From Icerya purchasi (taxonomy: Eukaryota; Arthropoda; Insecta; Hemiptera; Monophlebidae), in contig CM077115.1 in the NCBI GenBank assembly GCA_039619475.1, forward strand, positions 101,306,393 through 101,370,392: 64,000 nt of DNA. Direction: 5' to 3'. The position numbers and the translations under genes are program-made. Under the pieces are notes generated by a model. The model worked only from the letters and a program-made list of their open reading frames with translations, was not told the DNA's origin and did not search any database. Shown one piece after another: positions 31,919 to 43,510 of this stretch (position 1 is the stretch's first letter; every line of letters starts with the position of its first letter).

Positions 31919-32142
31919 TTCTTCATTACATTCAAATTGATTTGCTGTGGGTTCCTAGTCATTCGGGCAGCTTCGGTAATGAAGCGGCGAACTCCTTAGC
32001 TCAGGTTGCTGCCTCTTCTCACTTTTTCTTTAACAAAGTCCCATCGTCTAATCTCCTTCCGCTGTGCAAAAGTTTTCATCTTAGTTTATGGTATCGGATG
32101 TTTATACTTCTTCTTTTTCTAACATTTATAACCTTTACAGAA
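31919..32142 (+). mobile_element. RNase H LINE family, RNase H end fragment (copy F)
   Basis: Reads HYIQIDLLWVPSHSGSFGNE, then AANSLAQVAASSHFFF and LCKSFHLSLW. This is the end of the RNase H domain (with His and the glycine-Asn-Glu turn; the final Asp is Asn in EAAN) and the start of the linker. The 5' break abuts a (TA)n tract at 31908-31918, and the 3' break abuts the hairpin repeat at 32143. Confidence 0.8.
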
Positions 32143-32275
32143 ATATAATTGAAAAAGTTTTAAAAAAACCACCGACGTGTTTCGGAATTACAGTATATTC
32201 ATAAAGCCGAAACGTGTCAGAGGTTTTTTTTAAAAATCTTCATATAAATTAAATTATCTCAAATTATTAGTACCG
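32143..32275 (-). repeat. Hairpin repeat with CGAAACRCGTC motif, copy 1
   Basis: This block is about 130 bp and, in reverse complement, matches 46091-46225. It has outer complementary T-rich and A-rich arms, an inner pair CACGTTTCGG and CCGAAACACG, and a loop containing TTTATGAATATACTGTAAT. No coding is present. Confidence 0.7.
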
Positions 32276-32280
32276 AATCA

Positions 32281-32560
32281 TCTCACCCCGTGTAGGAGGG
32301 GTATCGTGACCATGATCTGTCACCCGGTTGATCAGACTGCACCAACAATTCCGATTCCTTGCGCGATGTGTACACAATTCTGAAAGGTACGACCAGCAGT
32401 TTTGCACACTGCGTCCGACCATCTAGTCGGCGCGCGACCTCGACTTCTTCTTCCGCTGACCTTTCCTTGGATGAGCAGCGTTTCCAAATTGTCCGCTCTG
32501 ATCGCATGACCAAAATACCGCAGTATCCTGCAGAGCACCGAGCGTAAAAGATATACGCGA
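32281..32560 (-). mobile_element. Endonuclease-RT type LINE, C-terminal fragment
   Basis: The minus strand reads LRYFGHAIRADNLETLLIQG, then KVSGRRSRGRAPTRWSDAVC and TAGRTFQNCVHIAQ, with a frameshift into CSLINRVTDHGHDTPPTRG. The run YFGH..R.....E..L..G...GRR.RGR...RW.D.V is a common C-terminal end of endonuclease-reverse transcriptases of insects. The typical final ..DHG.DT follows. It is distinct from the fragment at 31148-31445. Confidence 0.75.
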
Positions 32561-32711
32561 CGAGTATGCTCGAATGGCCGATCTCATAATCTTCTCACGA
32601 TTTTGATGCGAGCAAGAAACTTCTGCGAGCGAGACGTTAACAGCGATGAAGTCGGAGGAAGCAGCGACTTATTTCAACGAAGGAAATTAGTTTTCATCGT
32701 CTCTGCTTAAG

Positions 32712-33400
32712 TTAGCTCACGCGGGAGATATCGAGGTCGACAATGTACTGAGAAATTCGGACTATTTAGGAATTAGCGAGACTTGGATGGATAGTGCACA
32801 AATTGTGAAGCTCGAGGGTTTCGAAGTAGAAGCAAGACTGCACTTGAGTATTATAGAGATCGTAAGCACCGGCAGCTCGAGTTTCTGCAGCCAGAGGTTC
32901 TGCAATCTATAGGAACCTACAAAGCTCAAAGAAATGCAGAGAAATCATGCCACTGGAAAATTCCGTCTTGAAGAAACATGACGTGGGCGACATATACCTG
33001 CTGGACGTGAAATTCGAAGAACGTACGACATTTGTTCTCGGTGTTGTTCATATATATACAGCACAAAACATCATCCGAAGATATTAAACTATTTCTTTGC
33101 CAGTCACTCCTGCCATACTCAGGTAACTTGACAAAATTATTGCCAAGCTCTCAACCAGGCTTGGAGACTCCATTCGTTTTATGCGGCGACTTCAATACCG
33201 ATCCACGACACAACAGGTATCTTGTTCGACTTCATGAAGAATGAATTCAACTTCAACTACGTGGATACTGAACCGACAACCCTGGGCAACACCACGTTGA
33301 CTAGGTATATTAATGTTGAAGTTATGCCTTATATATGTTATTTTTCGTATCATAGACCAATATTAAATATTGATTATTACGAAATAAAAAGTAGCGAATG
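32712..33400 (+). mobile_element. AP-type endonuclease domain remnant (non-LTR element or Helentron)
   Basis: Three frames together cover most of an endonuclease/exonuclease/phosphatase domain, which nicks target DNA. About 32712-32909 reads SDYLGISETWMDSAQIVKLE with the catalytic-type ETW. About 32890-33080 reads ARGSAIYRNLQSS and LLDVKFEERTTFVLGVVHIY. About 33050-33250 reads PFVLCGDFNTDPRHNRYL with the GDFN active-site motif, and about 33222-33390 reads VDTEPTTLGNTTLTRYINVE, then ICYFSYHRPIL. The usual final SDH is SYH. Stops and frameshifts show it is dead. Domains ending in YFSYHRPIL are, as I remember them, found both in LINEs and in Helitron/Helentron proteins, so the parent element is uncertain. 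Confidence 0.7.
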
Positions 33401-34599
33401 CGTGTTCGTTTTATATTAAAGGATTTTCAGAACGAAGTCAGATTTGCTTTCACAATTCAATTAAACCGATATAGGCGTTTCACGTTAAATCAACGGCGGT
33501 CCTGTGCCCCCTGCAGTCAAAGTGAAGGAAAACGGTTTATTTAGAGGGGGCGACAAGTTTAGCTAGAGTAAAAAAGTACTTCTTAACGGCTAATCCTACG
33601 CGTGAAATATTCAAATGAGACGGAATATAAAATTTTATTTCACAGTCGTCATTTATCGCGTTCGCAGAAAATAATTATTACGAATGAACTTTATTTGCTA
33701 CTTAATTTTATTATATTTAATTAATTATATTTTATTTTGAATTATTTTTGTTTCCCCGCTAGAGATCAATCGATGCTTAGTATAGTTCCTAAACAAGAAA
33801 AAGAAAAAAAAAAATCCTCTTATTCAAGGAAAAATCAGGTAAATTTTACGATTTCACTTTTCGCTTTGAAAACCCGTCCGTTATTAAAGAATTGGGATGT
33901 TGTTCATAATTAGCAGCAGGAAATCAGTTTTTACTTTTCAAATAAAACACGAAGCTCGTTATCAATTTCTCCCGCCGAAACGGATTAATTGAAGTATCAG
34001 ATGTAATTTTGTCTTAAATAATTTTTAGAAAACCGCTCTGAAATATATAACGTCTTTTTGCGTTTGCGAAAATCTCGCTTAACACGATAAACTTTTAGCA
34101 CCGACATACAGGTGTGCTGCTATTACGAGTGCTAGTAGAAATGAAACAACTACTAAATTATCAAATGTCTCGAAAATAAATTTGATAAACTCCCGCGCTA
34201 TTTTCAGGTCGATGTTTAAACCACCTCCGTCAGATTCACATCAAACGTCGTCCATTTTCATGAACGACTCTACTCGGTTAGCCAGAAAAATCAGCTCGAA
34301 ATTTCCCTTTTGGTTAATGTCAAAATTTAAAACACGTATTATTTCTATCGGTCAACAAATGAAATTCGCCGAAAATGCAGCTTTTGTAAAATAATATTTA
34401 ATTATTACTCGTTCCGACGCGTTTTGATAACTTGACAAATGTGATCGTGTTCTGTAAAATGCGTGATTTTTTCTCTGTATGAATTTTATCTCTTTTCGTT
34501 TCCGTTTAAAATAATTACTGATCAAGCAGCCGATACCTTCCTGAAATTATCTCTCTGTCTATTTCTTTCGATATCACCATATTCTTGAGTCATCTCAAC
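33401..34599. other. No recognised gene
   Basis: AT-rich DNA with moderate CpG; the 70-codon frame at 34182-34394 has no family motif. Confidence 0.5.
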
Positions 34600-34870
34600 C
34601 ATCTAGTCAGCTCTTAACGACTAAACCTAATGCCTTAATACCTGCTTCCAGTCCATTCCGATTCAAAAAGAAGAACATCATCTTTACCCGATACTTAGAA
34701 TCTCCCATACCGCCCTCACTCATTCTCATTTAATAGAACGTCTTGGATCCTTCTACTTGTCCATTCTGTCAAAACCACCTTTTCAACATATCACATCCTT
34801 TTATTATCGAGTCCTTCACCTCTTCCTCGTTTTGAAAAACCTCCTAATCTAGTACCTCTGATGGTAGTCT
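34600..34870 (+). mobile_element. Non-LTR element C-terminal fragment
   Basis: About 34694-34745 reads RISHTALTHSHLIERLGSF, and after a frameshift DPSTCPFCQNHLFNISHPFI. LTH.HL followed by P.C..C....L.I.H is the standard end of RNase H-bearing I and Jockey relatives. The reading is short and interrupted. Confidence 0.5.
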
Positions 34871-36229
34871 CCGGTTGCATATTACTCGATGAGTAGCCGA
34901 AAGCGCAGTTTTTTTGTTTTTTTTTTTTGTTTCTTTTTTTCTAAATAATAAACAAATTAATGAAAAAACAAATTTATAAAAAAAAATATATCCAACAAGT
35001 CTTTATTATTTATTGAAAAAAAAAAAAAAAAGAATGGCGGTACTGGAAACAAGACACAAGCCAGGATAATACGCGAAGAGAAGACAGAAATAAAAAATTT
35101 AAGTCGATTTGCGCAGGGAAAAAAATTATACTTCTCCACGACAGAGATTTCGAGCAAACATGGCCGCAAATAATAGGACGAATGCCGAAAAAAAAATAAA
35201 GTAGTTAATTAAACCTTATCGATGCGAACTCGACGTAGCATGACTAAATAATAGCAAAGGTCGAGAACACGAGTTCAGAATTAAGTAAACAAAATCTAGC
35301 CATCGCTTACTGGTTACAGTCGACACCAATATGAAACGGTATACTATACTGATGATTGATCCTTCATCTCCGATAAATTAACGAAAAAAAGTTAATACTT
35401 TCGGACCTTAAATCAATGATCGCAGATCGACCGAAGGAGGACGTGCTTTGCAAAAGAGCTGGATGAATATAAAACAGTTAGACTATCTGGATTGCAGAAT
35501 CAGCAGCAACTTTACAGATGAACAACGTACTGTCGAACTGAAATGCTGGCGCGTGCAATGCCAGAGCGATCAAATGTCATAAGAGAAAATCTGATGCACG
35601 AAATGCGAGAAATAATCCATAAATTCTTTCTCGGAATTCCTTATACTTAAGAAGAACTACATTATGTCGACAGGTTGAATTTTCGACGCCAAAAAAAAAC
35701 AACAAAAAACAAAAAAAACTACATTACGATAGACATAAATGAAGAAGAAAAGGGAGAAAGGGAGTCGTCGGCCAGGGACTGAATGGACGTAGATACCTAG
35801 AAATATCAGTAGCGAAGCGGTGGTTGGATAGCGTAGAACCGACAATTGCGGCGAACCCTCGTTATAATACACCACACGGTTAACCACGATGATAATTAAG
35901 CGATACGTAAGTGATGAGGGGAAACGGCTAATGAAATAATTATTAAAAATTCAAACGGAGAACTAAAGTAAATAAAAATCTCGCGTTAAAAAATTAAGAA
36001 ACAAAAAAAAACTTAAAGTATATAGTAAAAAATTAACAATCAACGCAAGAGCTAGCTGCTGGATCTTAGAAATTGTGCTACTTCTTACCTTCCGAATTCG
36101 AGCCATTTCCGAAAAAGGCCCTTGAGGGGCCCCCCGACTCGAAGATGCAGTTACGTAGCGCGGCGATTTTTTCCTGATAATAATGATAATAATCGTCGGG
36201 CTGATACGGCGCAGGTACATTCTCACAAT
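34871..36229. other. No recognised gene
   Basis: T run at 34909-34929, A runs near 35020 and 35690-35720. Open frames on the minus strand cross these runs and are not credible. The sequence near 35400-35880 has higher GC without a motif. Confidence 0.5.
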
Positions 36230-36560
36230 GAGATTCGTTCGACGCGATGAATAATTGGATTGGAAAACCCGGTCGATTTCCGCTGTTTTCCTACCGGTAT
36301 CGGTCGGTTTAAAATATCAGCTGTTGCTTCCGGTGACTAATCGGTATTCCCACTTTACTTACTTTTCGCTTTGGTGCAATGCAACCGCGATAAACGAAGG
36401 AAGAACGTGGAGCAGTGCGGGACCAGGGAAAAAGCCAACAAAGATTCTTTCAGAGGCGCATGCGTAAGTTGATGTCAATAATAATAACGGGATTTCTTCG
36501 AACCTGCTCACGGATAATATCTAACCGTCGCGGAAGATCATGACCTTACTAAACACGGAC
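36230..36560. other. CpG-rich patch
   Basis: GC-richer DNA with a 70-codon open frame (36255-36467) and a donor-like GCATGCGTAAGT near 36458. The frame has no known motif, and the coincidence of a donor with its end is suggestive only. Confidence 0.25.
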
Positions 36561-39289
36561 AGATTACCGTGCATGATGGTTGTTCCCACTGCACACAGAT
36601 AGTTCACTGATCCATGTCTAACATGTGCGCTGCTCTATATTTTTTATAATTAAAGCCGATATTAATCAGCTGACTTTCTTTCTTCGAGGAGGATCACTTC
36701 GGTGACCTAGAAACCACATCTGAAGCAGTCACACCTCACTGCTAATTCTGCTTCCGTGCTCTTATACCGCGCAAAGTTACGTACAAAATATGAGAAAATG
36801 AAAAAGTTTCAATAAAAAGATTTGTTTTTTTTCGTTTTTTTTTTTGTTTTTTTTTTTTTTTTGATGAAACTTAATCTGCAGTAAAACACCCGGGGTGTTA
36901 TATTAACGGTTCTTGCTACCTTTAAAGTTGAAACAAAATCATTCTGGTAGCATTAGTAGGCGAGAAGGTAATCCAGTTATCAGTAGAAGTATCGAGATGC
37001 AAAAGTGGTCTGAAGAAAATTTGGTCCCGTCAAAAAAAGTCTAATACGTAGATTAATGACTGAACATTTTGGAGAGATAGCAATGCGGATTTCATTTTTG
37101 TTCCGTCTAATGTTTAATTTTTTTGACATATTTGTAGTTGCGTAAGATCTAGTGAGTTAACACTATTCTTCTTATATATATACATATATATACGCACTCA
37201 CAAAACTTTTCATATTTTGCTAATTAATTTAATTAATCATATTAGCGGGAAAACTAGTTTTAAAATAATATTTCAAAAAAAAAAAGAAATATTTAAAACC
37301 ATTTGGAACTAGCTGCGACACTGATATATATATATATACATATATACTACTGACTGTGTCATTCTGAGAGAGTGGATAATAAAAAGGTCTTGGTAACGAA
37401 ATTTGTAACTACGAGAATTAACCTCAATTATAAAATATTTAAATATAATTACGAAAATAGCGAGCAAACAGAAAACGGATATGACAATATACTTACCCGC
37501 AGGTACGTTTTCGGGTCTACTTTTAATTACGTTCACCATATCGCTATCGAAAATCCACTTAATTTCTCGCACAAAGCATTCCTCAGTCTTCCTTCTTCGC
37601 TCTTTCTTTCCTCTTCAAAAATTACCCTTCATCATTGCCTAACCTAATCGTATTCCTTCGCAGTTTTACATTCTTTAGTCTCAGTCTTCCTTCTCCTTTT
37701 ATGCTCCTGGCCACATTTTCTCGCGTTAATTTAATCTAATGATAGTAACAGAAATTATAATAGTGTGAAATCTATCGAGACGTATTATTAAAAGGAACAA
37801 GTTGATTTTACACAGTGTAAAAACAGATTTGGAAATGTTGGCATTCCTAAAAGCGGAATTTTAAGAGCGGACATAAATAATTCTAAATAATGCAGAGTTG
37901 AAAACGTGCAGAATTCCTAAATAAATAACATTCGCATTTCTTTTTTTTTAATTTTTGTTATTATTATTATTATTTTTTTCCCTTTTTTCGCCCGCCTTTT
38001 ACATACATTTGTTTTACTTCAAAAAGCTGTTCTTTATTTTTTGTTGCTTATTTAGTGCTGCTGCTTTAATAAAGAACATAGTGTGTCAAAAAACAAAAAA
38101 AAACGAAAAAAACCTATCCCCTAAGTAATATAAAAGTATGTGACGAACTGAAAAAAAAAAAAAATGCAAATGTGATTAATGTAGGAATTTCACACGTTTC
38201 CAATTCCGCGTGCTGTTTAAAATTAATTATTTTCCTCCTTAAAATTCCGCTTATTAACACGCGTTAGAGGAATGCCGACGTTTCCGAATCTATTTATCTA
38301 AAATCAATTTGTTTCTTTTTTTTAATATAATTAGTGTAATTATAATTAAAAGGTAATAATAAAACATAAAGGGTAACTTTCTTAAACAGAGAAATTAAAA
38401 TACAAGCGAAATAATAATAAATAAAAAATAATTAACATCTTATTTAAAATTAATTATGTCAGGAATTTCCACATCCCTAAATTCGAATTTACTATTTCAT
38501 TTTTTTACTATTTTTTTTTTTTTTATTTTGTCACGTCAACTATGGACATTTACACAGCACACGTAAATTTTTAGAAGTGCCAATTAGCGGGATAACGAAA
38601 CATCACTGCCGAACGAACTACGCCAGAGGGTAGCTGGTTCATTTGATTTTACTATACACGATCAACTTGTTTTTTCCAGTATACCTCAGTGTAGGTTGAA
38701 AGCACTTTTAGAGCTGCTGATAAGCTAAATTCGAAAACGTTGCCGCGAATAAGTATTATAGACGGTTTCTGTTTGTTTTCTCGTTTTATCGCTATACTTA
38801 ATAGTTTTCGCATCATCGCGCTTATAAAACATTTATTTTACACAGCCAGCTAACACAACCAACCGTTTGTAAGAATTACAAAAGACTGACGTCTGAGGCT
38901 CCAGAGGATCTCTCCATGATGTTGAGGTCCGAAGGAATTGACGTTGTCGCGTCGGAACCCGGGCATCATCGATTACAACTCAACATTTTAGCTTGTTTTA
39001 TAATTATCCTAAATTGGTTATGCGAAATAGATTTTAAAAATTATCCGGGTCAGATACGTAAAACCCAATTTTTATGTATAAATTTATTATTAAAAATTAA
39101 AATCGTTAACTATCTACTCGTCTGGCCTATACTGCAGTGCATGGTATGTCGAAGAAGTTATAAATTAGTACAAATGCAAACTAGAATCGATTCATACGTT
39201 TTAGTTAAATTTTTACTTTAACGGTTTTACCATACTATCGATATCGGCTGGGAAAATTTGTAAATTTATCATATCTATCGGTTTTATGT
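36561..39289. other. No recognised gene
   Basis: T run at 36829-36862, (TA)n near 37171-37193 and 37321-37347, more A and T runs to 38525. A segment at about 38868-38905 (GTAAGAATTACAAAAGACTG) resembles 52706-52740, possibly an old repeat. No gene is seen. Confidence 0.5.
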
Positions 39290-39440
39290 ATGGGACACTG
39301 CGGAGTGTCTTTAAATTTTCAAAGCGCAAATCAATCCAACCAACATGCTAACAATCATACGTCTGTCTGTTTCAGAGAGGACATCAACCATCTATTATTT
39401 AACTGTGCCTTATTTGAAGCTAAAAGATCAGTGTTCCCGA
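39290..39440 (+). mobile_element. Non-LTR element C-terminal Cys/His fragment
   Basis: Reads MGHCGVSLNFQ and then FREDINHLLFNCALFEAKRS. The pattern EDINHLLF.C.LFEA.R is a typical C-terminal end of CR1/R1-type elements. It stops at the A tail of the opposite-strand copy that follows, which may have inserted into it. Confidence 0.55.
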
Positions 39441-39840
39441 TTTTTTTTTATGGGTACGCCAACGAAAAGCAACAGCCCAATTAGCTACGGAATCTAAGTA
39501 ATAGCTCAAAAGGAGCATAACATATTAGATTTCAATCTGGTGCAAGATTGAATGAATGAAAGAAGCTAGAATAGGAACAACTGGCAATGAAGCAAATTAG
39601 AGAACATAAGAGTGTCATTGTATGGGGTAGGAAGACCAAGAAGCTGAGAATAGAAGAGAAAACGTGCTGAAGAATGTGAGGAACATTTGGCGAAAATATA
39701 ATTGACATCACACGGAAAAAAGGAATCCTCTGGGTGAAGAGGGCACCGCGAAGGAGACAAGGGAAAAACGAAAAAGTGACGAAAATTGTTCAGAATCTTT
39801 TTATCAAATCTCTATCTTTCTATCTCTCTCGCTTTTTTTT
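39441..39840 (-). mobile_element. RNase H LINE family, 3' fragment (copy I)
   Basis: The minus strand reads CDVNYIFAKCSSHSSARFLF, then YSQLLGLPTPYNDTLMFSNL, matching CDADHIFFECPAL and YSQLLSLGLPIPYNSSFVLS in the copy at 62261. The 3' end TTGGGCTGTTGCTTTTCG continues to GGCGTACCC and an A tail, seen as a T run at 39441-39452. The 5' limit is uncertain because the reading fades near the T run at 39832-39846. Confidence 0.75.
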
Positions 39841-40199
39841 TTTTTTAAACTATTAGTTATTATTTGCGCTGGTATTTTTATTTCCCTTAAATTACCTACA
39901 CAGTTGCCAGTAACTCTGATCGTGCGCAGCAAACCAATTCTTTCATTCCTTTTCCCGTTCATTTCGAATCCGTTCTCTTAGATTTTCTTTCGCTCCGTTC
40001 CATTCGCGTTGATTTTTTATGCCTCGCTAATAATGTGAAGGGTGTATTGAGGATATTATCTGCAGTTTTCTGTATACTAAACTTATTATTTTTTATGACA
40101 CTCGTTAGTCGATAATATTTTATTACAAAGCAAAAATTTTAATTCTTTACGGTCAAATATCTCTCTACATTTTTTTGCTAATCGTCACTCTTTTTATTC
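39841..40199. other. No recognised gene
   Basis: Pyrimidine-rich AT DNA; nothing supportable. Confidence 0.4.
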
Positions 40200-40540
40200 C
40201 TTCCACTTCTACAGCTGTTTGACTTCTCTCCATTTCGCTTCTTTGTTCCAAATCTCGGCCGAATTCTCTTCCACGTTGCCTCTTCCCTTTTCTCACATTC
40301 TGTAACTAATCTCTATATCTCATCGATTCCTACTCATCCACCGTTCTGATAAGAACCCTTCTTTCTTATTTAAAATCATTTTATTTCCCATTCCCATCTT
40401 CTTTTCCTACTTTCTTTTATATATTCATTTTTCTCTTGTCTATTTCCTACTTTTATATTGTTAATTTCGACCGTATTCAACCCCAATTATCTTTTTGGTC
40501 CGATACTTCTACGCGCGGATTGTTGTACGTTGATGTAAGA
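40200..40540 (+). mobile_element. RNase H LINE family, degenerate RNase H to linker fragment (copy M1)
   Basis: FASLFQISAEFSSTL near 40230 parallels FFCSIFTAELMAIL of copy A, including the catalytic-type Glu after Ala. QLSFWSDTSTR near 40486 parallels LRFWSDI. The intervening part is pyrimidine-rich and interrupted. It is an old copy. Confidence 0.45.
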
Positions 40541-40829
40541 AAAAGAAAAAAAAGAGGAATCGTGTATATGTACTGAAAAGGTCTTTGTATTTTAGCAAAA
40601 AATGCAGACGTTTGCCCAAGCAATGTACGGAGGACTGTACTGATGTTTTTTTAGATAATTCTGATCGCCCGAATCCTTAAAAATTACCTAAATCGTTTCG
40701 ATATCGGAATAAAATATCCGCATAAATTCTCCTTCCCAATTTTATCTTAGATTCTCTGTTCGTTCCTCTATGGTGGTTACACTTTAGTCAATTTACACGC
40801 ATTTTCTTGAAAAACACTATGCCCTCTAA
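40541..40829. other. Spacer, nothing recognised
   Basis: Short AT-rich stretch between two degenerate LINE fragments. Confidence 0.4.
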
Positions 40830-41440
40830 TTTTTGGCGTTAATTTATTCGGTTGTTTTAGGATTTTCCTTAACCTTTTCGACAAATTTTCACCGCTATCA
40901 ATTAAAAAGCCCTGACCATATTCGGTGTAGCGATCTCTCTCCCCTCGTACGTGAATCTACCATTCGTTTCAAATTCGATTACCTCGATGGTTGTTGTGTC
41001 TCCATGTCCCGTCTGCGTCTAAATTAAATATAATTCGAAATGCCGATTTTCTTTTAAATCCGATTCAATATCTGGAATTCTCGCGGAATTCCCATTTTCG
41101 CAGATCTTATTTCTCACTGAACGTCTGTCTTCTCTTACCTATTCGTAACATTTCCGAAAAGTGTCTCCTATTACAATTCCGAAAATAATCACTATCTTAA
41201 TTTTTATTTCTCTTAGTTCATTTTGGCCTTAACAGAATCTCCTTTATAATAATCATTTCCGTTTTCGTTCAGCTTTTCCGATTTCTTCCTGTCGTGCTTC
41301 AGAGAAAATTGCACTTTCCAGTTTAACTGAAGGGTAATTAAATAGTGAATTCCTCCTCGGCACCATCGCTTCCGTATTTTCTTCCCACTGAACGGAGAAG
41401 TTCGAGTCTTTCGTGCATACATTTTGCGCTGAAGTGCTAA
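40830..41440 (+). mobile_element. RNase H LINE family, degenerate RT thumb to RNase H start (copy M2)
   Basis: STIRFKFDYLDGC near 40950 parallels the RSKLDYC region, RLRLNIIRNADFLLNPIQYL parallels KLDVIQNSCLRLCLGALQ, and ITILIFISLSSFWP near 41185 parallels IPILSLTSLRLSSFWP in copy A. The reading fades as it reaches the expected FTDGS of RNase H near 41380. It is not interrupted where copy L is, so it serves as an empty-site comparison for the nested copy K. Confidence 0.55.
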
Positions 41441-42918
41441 ATGATTCCGGATTCTTTGCGATTTATACATAATTTACCTGTATTTCCATAATGAGTAAAG
41501 AGAAGTTCTGTGTCGAATTTTTGTTTAAAATGAACGTTCTCATCTTATTCAAGGCAAAATACCGAGCAGAAGTTTTTTTTTTTCAATCGATTTGTCTGTT
41601 TAAAATATTAAAATATTTATCGTCACCTTTGCGTCATCAGAATATTATTACTTTTTGTTTCCTTATTCGTACAGCTGCTATTTTAGCAGCTACGCGTCGT
41701 GATGTAAGAAAAAAGTAGCGTCATCAATACTACACTGTGATATTAAATGTCGACATCGAAGTTGGCGACGTATTCACCTTAAATACAACGTCGGTAATCG
41801 GAGATATAATTTGAACCCCGTTTATCTCTAGTGTGCTGATTACCGTATTCTCGCTACTTCTCAATCGATACTATATGCCTTAACGAAAATTTTTGAAATT
41901 TTCGGTTCGATATAAAACTAAGAAGGCAACCGCCATAAAATTGCGAGAAAATAACATAATTCAGATAAAGTGAAAATTCCAAAATCGATATTTTTTATTC
42001 TGTAAAAGTATCGATACTGTCCTCGCTGATTACGGATCTTGGCACAATTAATGGAGACAGACAGTGTTGCAGAAAAGTTATTACACTGTGTCTGTTTCTT
42101 TTTTTTTTTTCGTTCGCCTTGGGGCTAGCCTATGAAAACGAACCGTCCTCGATTAATTATTTTCCGAATAACGTCAGGTAGAGGTGGATATGGTGCGATT
42201 CGTAGGAGGAACGTGAAGAATTTATTACGAATAAATCGAGGTTGGGCCACAGCTATGATCTGACTGGCGCACAAATATGCGCCATTCTCCGGCATATATG
42301 GATTATCGGAATCGGTTGGAGATTACCAGTACCGTTAGAAACTAAACACTTTTAAACTCAGTGTGGCAGCGTATATGAACTGGTCGCTCGGCTACAAGCG
42401 AAGCCTGGCCAGCAATGGAAAAGTGATAAATACAATGCTGTAATGCGAGACCACTACTGCTGCCCCTATATACCGTAGTTGTTGTCCGCGCAACAAATCC
42501 TATATCTGTAACATGGGATTGTAATAACGTAGAACAGAGGATGCTATTTGATCGATATTCATCTTGCAAAATGTCTTTAAATTCTGACTTTAATTCATAT
42601 TTCGGCTTTATCTGACTTATTCGGTCAGATATAATCGACTTTGCGGTATTTTTTTTTTTTTTCTAATGCAAAATTCAGTAGTTTTACTAAGAAATACTGT
42701 GTTTATTAATTGAGCAAATTTAATTTTCCTTGCAAAAAAAAAAACTGAATTTTCAAGTCTCTACTCTGCCACAAATTAATTATTTTCCGACACCAAAAGA
42801 TGATAAATCCATCGATAATATTACGAAATAGCATTCTATGTAGTAAATAATTAATAATTACAACTCAGCGTATCTCCTTCAAAAGTATAATCGGCGATCA
42901 TATGTACATATGCAAATG
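41441..42918. other. No recognised gene
   Basis: T runs at 42104-42114 and 42649-42662. The 42100-42560 part is GC-richer and has a 75-codon minus-strand frame (42342-42569) without a recognised family. Confidence 0.5.
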
Positions 42919-43245
42919 TTAATATTAATTACAACGAAATTCTTAGGCTGGCCCCTATTAGAAAAAATGTCCCAATTTGATGCAACGAAAAAATTTCCTA
43001 AAAATGTCCTAATTTTATGTAACGTTTTGTTATATTTTAATTTTTACCGACTTTGAAAAAGAAGGAGGTTATAATCCCATCTTTTTTTTCTTCTTTTTAT
43101 GTTTGTTCGCGCATAACTTATACTTATATGTACCGATTAGAATTACGTTGTAAATTTGGATCATTTTATACTAAGTGTAGAAGAGAAAGAGACAAAAATG
43201 AAGCAAGAGGGGTCAGTTGCAAGACCAAAATGGCCAAGTTTTTAT
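42919..43245 (+). mobile_element. X-family repeat, copy X3
   Basis: The 5' terminus TTAATTACAACGAAATTCTT is followed by the ATGTCCCAATTT block, an ACCGACTTTGAAAAAGAAGG segment shared with 49418, the inner partner AGAATTACGTTGTAA (43138-43152) and the tail with GAGAAAGAGACAAAAATG. The AAGGGGCACAGCCCCTT hairpin of the tail has been lost by a short deletion (GGGGTCAGTTGCAAGACC). A (TA)-rich array follows directly. Confidence 0.8.
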
Positions 43246-43424
43246 ATATATATGTATATACATATATTATATATTATATATATATATATATGTATATACA
43301 TATATTATATATTATATATATATATATATGTATATACATATATTATATATTATATATATATATGTATATACATATATATATATTATATATATATATGTAT
43401 ATACATATATTATATATTATATAT
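43246..43424. repeat. AT-only palindromic minisatellite, 33-38 bp units
   Basis: TATGTATATACATA recurs with spacings of about 38, 38, 34 and 33 bp (starts near 43251, 43289, 43327, 43361, 43394), separated by ATTATATATTATA. Each unit is self-complementary. The long open frames over it are artefacts. Confidence 0.9.
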
Positions 43425-43510
43425 CTTCGTCTATTCCTCAATCTTTCGATTGGTGATCAATCTTCTTGGAAGTACTATGCTTAGAATCGCGATGCTTTTA
43501 AATCTCTAGC

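Noticed and set aside
41213..41470. 85-codon minus-strand frame
   Set aside because: It is antisense to the degenerate LINE copy M2; purine-rich antisense of a pyrimidine-rich element produces open frames.
42342..42569. 75-codon minus-strand frame in a GC-richer patch
   Set aside because: Balanced composition, but no recognised family, no splice signals and no partner exon; not enough to call.
43053..43509. Open frames of 79-143 codons across the TA-rich array
   Set aside because: They consist of Ile-Tyr repeats encoded by (TA)n and its variants, in several frames at once; this is simple repeat DNA.
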